Shown here: piece after piece, positions 59,773 through 64,000 of the stretch
Position numbering within the stretch: the first letter of the stretch is position 1
Layout of the letters: each line of letters opens with the position of its first letter
NCBI GenBank assembly: GCA_019022495.1
Contig: JAFEKR010000027.1
Coordinates: 248,001-312,000, forward strand
Source: Epichloe hybrida
Lineage: Eukaryota > Ascomycota > Sordariomycetes > Hypocreales > Clavicipitaceae
Length of the DNA: 64,000 bases
Direction of reading: 5' to 3'
Notes under the pieces: generated by a model
Database searches by the model: none
Told to the model about the DNA's origin: nothing
The model's input: only the letters and a program-made list of their open reading frames with translations
Made by a program: the position numbers and the translations under genes

Positions 59773-61900
59773 CTAATTAGTGGTTAAAAAACCACAGATA
59801 AGCTAGGAATCACTTAAGAAGAGGCCTTCCTTCAGCTGCCTAAGGAAGTGTGCTAAAGGAAGATAGACTCCGGATACTAAATGTTAGGCTTCCTAGGGAT
59901 TTGACTTTTTCTATCAGCAAGTCTCTAACCATTAATAGAAGAATCAATCCTATTATCTATCACAAGAAAACCAATTAACTAACCAAGAGTTTATAGCCAC
60001 GCATAACTTCTTAAACTAGAGATTAAAAACCCCTTAACCCTACTAGTTAAAAATCCCTTAGCCTCACTAGCTAAAGACTATTAATAATAGCACCCCTAAG
60101 TAATAAACAAGCTTTATTACAAACTACTAAAGAAAAGCAGCCTGCCTAGTCAAGACCTAACAAAGCAAGCCTACCTCCATAACTTTAAAAACATGCCTTA
60201 GTTATCACCACTAACTAGGAGAGCTTAAGAGAACTAGATCCTTAGACTGCTAAGGAATAGGAGCTTAATAACTATCTTGCTTAGATAATTAATGTTTATA
60301 AGAGCGGTCAATACAAAGATCTTACCCTTTAGGAGATCTTCCGTGATAACCTTAATAGCTAGACAAAAGAAACACTTAATTAAGCTTCATAACCTTTAGT
60401 ACGCGAGTTACAAGACTACCTACACAAGAATAGCGTCTATATTGTTCGAAATCAAAGCAGTAAAATCGTTAAATCATTAATTTAAGTCCTTAAAGAAGAA
60501 ATAATGCCATAGTAGCCTAAAAACAAAATCACGAAGCAAATCGCCACAGGCAAATTCCTCTCTTTAAACAATCCCGCCCTTAAAAGCCCTCTAATCACAA
60601 GCCCTTCAATTTACACTACCCCTATCCATTACCCTTTAGTATATAATTCTCCTCTATATAATCCCCTAATTAATAACCCTCACAATCCCGCTTCAAATAA
60701 CCCTCTAGCTACATAACCACCTCTAGGAAGAAACACACCTAAACCCCTAATAATTCCAATAATTCCGCTAATTATCCCGGAATAACTGATGCAATAGATA
60801 ACCCTAGCTGTGCAAACAGTAATAATCCCATCTGAAGATCAAATCGTGAGAAAGATCTCAGAACTCACAAAGAGCTATAAGGATAATAACTATTATAGTA
60901 AGAAGATATATAACTTCCTCACGCTAAAAGTTAACTTATTCTAGAACAAATACGACAGACTAAATCTCCTGTAGGAATATATATATAAGGCCCTTCCTAT
61001 TATGCTTTCAGGTAATGCTAAGCAGTATTACCTTAATTATCTAGCAAACAAAGGCTTTACATATAAACAAATGGTTAATAACGTTCGTTAATGATTTAAA
61101 ACAGAAAGCAACTAACAGTTCTATTACTAAGAATAGAATAGTATAACGCTTAGGAATATCATCGCTACTAATCCAGATAAATCCAAGATAGATTATCTTG
61201 AGATTCTGCTCACAACCCTCAAACATGTTTATAGAGGACTCTTTCCCCTATTAATAGTTAATATAGAACTCTATTATCAGACCCTAAGCACAATTTCTAG
61301 TGTTCTAGAGTGCAGGCAAGCTAAATATAATCATTTACCTAGCTTTAAAGGACTTGCTAGAGACCTCTGTAAATTAATCTCTATCGCTGAAGCTAACAAA
61401 TCAGCTGCCTAATTTAATCAAAGCACTATTAGTACTACTAATGCTAATAAATTAGAAGTAATATTCACAGACCATTATTATAACTAACCATACAATTAAC
61501 AAGATCAAGACAGAGGCTATAGTTACTATAACCAAGGCCATAACTATAGTAAATACCACATCTATAACAAGAACAAATACTAGTTAATAAACTATCTAGA
61601 AAAAGACTAGAAAGAGGCAAAAGAGCGCTAGTAGAAGAATAAGAGACACTAATCACCGCTAATAGAGAAAAAGTATTAGGCATTCCTCGCGGCCTATAAA
61701 GGCTAAGCATCTAAAGAAGCTAATAACCTTGCTAATAGAGCGTAGGAATTAGCCAAAACCTTTGTTAAGTCTAACAATAACAAAGATAAGGATAACAATG
61801 CTAAAGAGACTTTCACATTAAAGTTCAACTAGCTAAGTATCACACAATTCTTTACATCAGGATTTCAACTAGTTAATAGCAATATTATTAATATCCTAAG
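59773..61900 (+). pseudogene. Copia F leader and gag
   Basis: A Pro/Asn-rich N-terminal stretch (about 60,590-60,780), then a capsid-like helical region (about 60,840-61,390; IDYLEILLTTLKHVY block). A Tyr/Asn/Gln-rich tail lies at about 61,480-61,600 and a Lys/Glu-rich tail to about 61,810. Stops are mostly TAA/TAG. Confidence 0.72.
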
Positions 61901-62330
61901 AGATAAATTATTTAAGCACGCATACCTTAAGCACAATCCCTTTAATAATATAAAAACCTCTTATATTTCAGAGGAATATTACTCTAAAGAAGTTTTCCAA
62001 GGGATAATACCTAACACAGGAGCCTTAGGTGTCTTAACGGCTAGAATTAGATAAGTATAAGCCTTATTAAGATTAATACTATTGCTAAAGATCAAACTAA
62101 CTCTAGAAAAGATAATTAAATTTGGTGCTAGGAGCATAATCACAAAAGGAGTAGTCAACGTACTAATAGAGCTAGGCAACATCCCTTTCTATATGATTAA
62201 CATATATACGCCTTTCTTATTCTCTTTAGATAACATAGATAGGTTACGCGTCAAGGTAAACAACCTCGCGAACGTATTAATCCAAGATAATAAGATAGTT
62301 CCTATTATTAGAAAATAGGGACATCTTTAG
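61901..62330 (+). pseudogene. Copia F protease
   Basis: The protease DTGAL motif near 62,010 reads Asn-Thr-Gly-Ala-Leu. The following 78 codons are open (62082-62318), with the GNIPFY and LDNIDRL blocks of this copia family. Confidence 0.75.
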
Positions 62331-63650
62331 TGGACTCTAGAAGCTAGAGAAATAGTAGCTTTCCACCTATTAGAAACAAAACTCCATTAACTACATTGAT
62401 GATTTGGTCACCCATTAGTTAAATAGCTTATAAAGATACTAAACCAAGCTAGACATAACATTAAAGCAAAGGCCATTAAATAATTAACTAAAATTTACTA
62501 CCATTACTAAATAAACAGAAAGGCCCTAGGTAAATTCAAGTTTACAATCAAAGATAACCATAAGTTTAACTACAAGATCATAGTTAATATCGTTTAAATC
62601 AACAGATAACCTATTTTTTATATTATTAATTCTGTAACCTCGTTTTAAGCAGCCTGATTCCTTAATCTAAATAAGCAGAAGGCACGTAACATTTAGAACG
62701 CCTTATGTAAATACTAGATTAACACCTACCTTAGTCCTCTAGAATAAATTATCCATAATGCTAGAAAGAACTTTGCATTAGTAGAATTCAAGCATTATGC
62801 ATAATTACTATTAATTAAGATTAATAAAGTTCTAGTTAAGGCCTATAATAGCATTAGAAAAGTTAAACGCTATTATAGACTATTACAGCAAGCCTATACA
62901 ATTATTATAGACTCTATAGGTTAAGATCTCATGCCTAAGCAATAACTTTAGATAGCTATAAAAGCTATAAACGACTTAGCAGGCCCTAATAGCCTCATTC
63001 CTACGATTCTTATCTTTAGTGCATATCCACAAATAACTAATAAGTCACCGCTAAGTGTATCTATTATTTAACAAGCTAAAGCAATCCGCAAAGCCACTAA
63101 TAAGGTCTGATAACTCCTAGTAAAGCAATAAGTTCATAATGCTCTAAGAACCTAAAATAGCCTAAATACGCTACTAACGCACTAACTTCTATTATAGTTA
63201 GATATACGCGTATAGAGAGAGAAAGATAGATAGTATAGCCCCTATAAGCTTCTTACTACTAATAGAGAAACCTATACCCTTTAAATGCCCTATGAACTAA
63301 CAAGATTCTAATTAATAGTTATTAAACCATACTATTATAACCTATACTATGCTAAAGAACTTCGCGAGTTAATACCTAGAGGCGAAGACTAAGCTACGGA
63401 TATAAATAAGACCCTAATAATTAAAGAGATTATCCCTAAAGCTTTAGAAATAAATAAGAAACTACTATAGCCTAAGAGAAAGCGTAAAAGACTATAAAAG
63501 AAGCTTATAGTTTAATTTAACCTTGTAGGAACTAAATACATAGTAACTATATACTTAGTAAACAAAGACTAAGAGGAAGTATTAATAGAGGAACTTGTAG
63601 CTAATAGTAAGTTAAGCGTAGTATTTATTATAGCAAAGGAAGAAGCTAAT
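62331..63650 (+). pseudogene. Copia F integrase and linker
   Basis: GAG-pre-integrase near 62,365-62,420 (LLETKLH..., FGHPLVK). The core begins near 62,540 (KFKFTIKDNHKFNYKI, IVNIV: Asp to Asn). The homologous block in copia B sits at 36450-36632. Confidence 0.78.
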
Positions 63651-64000
63651 TAGGATCTAGCCCTTTAGTTATATTAAGAAGGAAAGATCACAACTCTAGG
63701 CAAGCCCTTTAAGCTATTAGATTAGATTAAGATTAATACTTTGCAAGCCCGCGATGTGTTTAGATTCACGCTATTCGATCCTGCTAAACATAGTAACGAG
63801 AGACTCTTTAAATCTCATATAGTGAGAGAAATCAAAGGCAAAGGAACAGCTACGCCGTACGAAAAATCATAACTTATGATTCAAGGGATAAATAATAAAG
63901 GGAAGGAATTTATCTTAACCTAATCCCCAACAATCTAAAGATCAAGCCAATGATTAATTATCGCGATCGCACTATCGCTTAGATCTAGAGGAATTATCCT
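63651..64000 (+). pseudogene. Copia F reverse transcriptase, beginning
   Basis: The start of the RVT_2 region (basic block near 63,840-63,900 with IxKG, PYEKS and LMIQG-like residues). Truncated by the window end. Confidence 0.65.

Larger units (their letters stand above)
59541..64000 (+). mobile_element. Ty1/copia retrotransposon F (runs past the window end)
   Basis: A plus-strand copia inserted in the RT of copia D. The 5' LTR is followed by CTAATTAGTGGTTA, the same motif as in A2 and B, then gag, protease, integrase and the beginning of RT. The 3' LTR and TSD are outside. It is somewhat less decayed than the others (several frames of 60-81 codons). Confidence 0.85.

Noticed and set aside
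8017..64000. Hidden biosynthetic cluster or effector genes in the AT-rich block
   Set aside because: Effector genes are known to occur in such regions, but every frame I could interpret belongs to a transposon and no intact host gene was seen.
8000..64000. tRNA or rRNA genes
   Set aside because: I saw no cloverleaf or rRNA-like block; this was by eye only, so tRNAscan would be needed to be certain.

Overview
The window looks like a chromosome segment of a filamentous ascomycete (Pezizomycotina, probably a Sordariomycete; the class is inference). The evidence is short spliceable introns (55-81 nt), a recognisable fungal PAN1 gene, and a sharp switch near 8,017 from GC-balanced, gene-bearing DNA to about 56 kb of very AT-rich DNA whose damage is almost entirely CA to TA and TG to TA. 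That is the signature of repeat-induced point mutation (RIP).

Gene-bearing part (1-8,016). Both supported genes are on the minus strand. The first is the 5' part of the endocytic actin regulator PAN1 (start at 1439; the 3' end lies beyond position 1). The second is a five-exon gene at 2,492-6,328 or further upstream, encoding a PH-like plus leucine-rich-repeat protein of about 1,192 residues from the first in-frame ATG. Positions 6,392-8,016 hold promoter-like DNA, small tandem repeats and weak ORFs only.

Repeat part (8,017-64,000). This is one set of nested transposons whose boundaries can be read from terminal repeats and target-site duplications (TSDs). The oldest host is a plus-strand Ty1/copia element, 'D' (starting about 8,017). 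Four elements are inserted in it: Ty3/gypsy chromovirus 'A' (9,244-31,922, TSD GCAAA), copia 'B' (33,108-46,685, minus, TSD TAGAC), chromovirus 'E' (48,662-59,350, minus, TSD GCTTT) and copia 'F' (from about 59,541 past the window end). A 456-bp lightly mutated insert (32,474-32,929) also sits in D. Inside A lie a Tad1-like LINE (12,981-19,535) and a hAT-like DNA element 'X' (20,817-29,096, 8-bp TSD CTTATAAC); X contains copia 'A2' (22,266-28,642, minus, TSD GTATT). Inside B lie chromovirus 'C' (37,600-44,199, TSD CTCCT) and an almost unmutated 168-bp solo LTR (35,189-35,356, TSD CCTGT). Depth reaches four levels: D > A > X > A2. For several insertions, removing the insert plus one TSD copy makes the host reading frame continuous, which independently supports the boundaries.

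No transposon here looks functional. Frames are full of TAA/TAG, and catalytic aspartates of reverse transcriptases, proteases and an endonuclease are Asp to Asn. The most notable points are the solo LTR and the 456-bp insert that seem to post-date or escape RIP, a long extra coiled-coil reading frame downstream of pol in chromovirus E, and a hAT-like element with subterminal (CAATA)n arrays that kept CA/TG dinucleotides. Coordinates of coding domains in mutated elements are approximate; LTR and TSD coordinates are exact readings.
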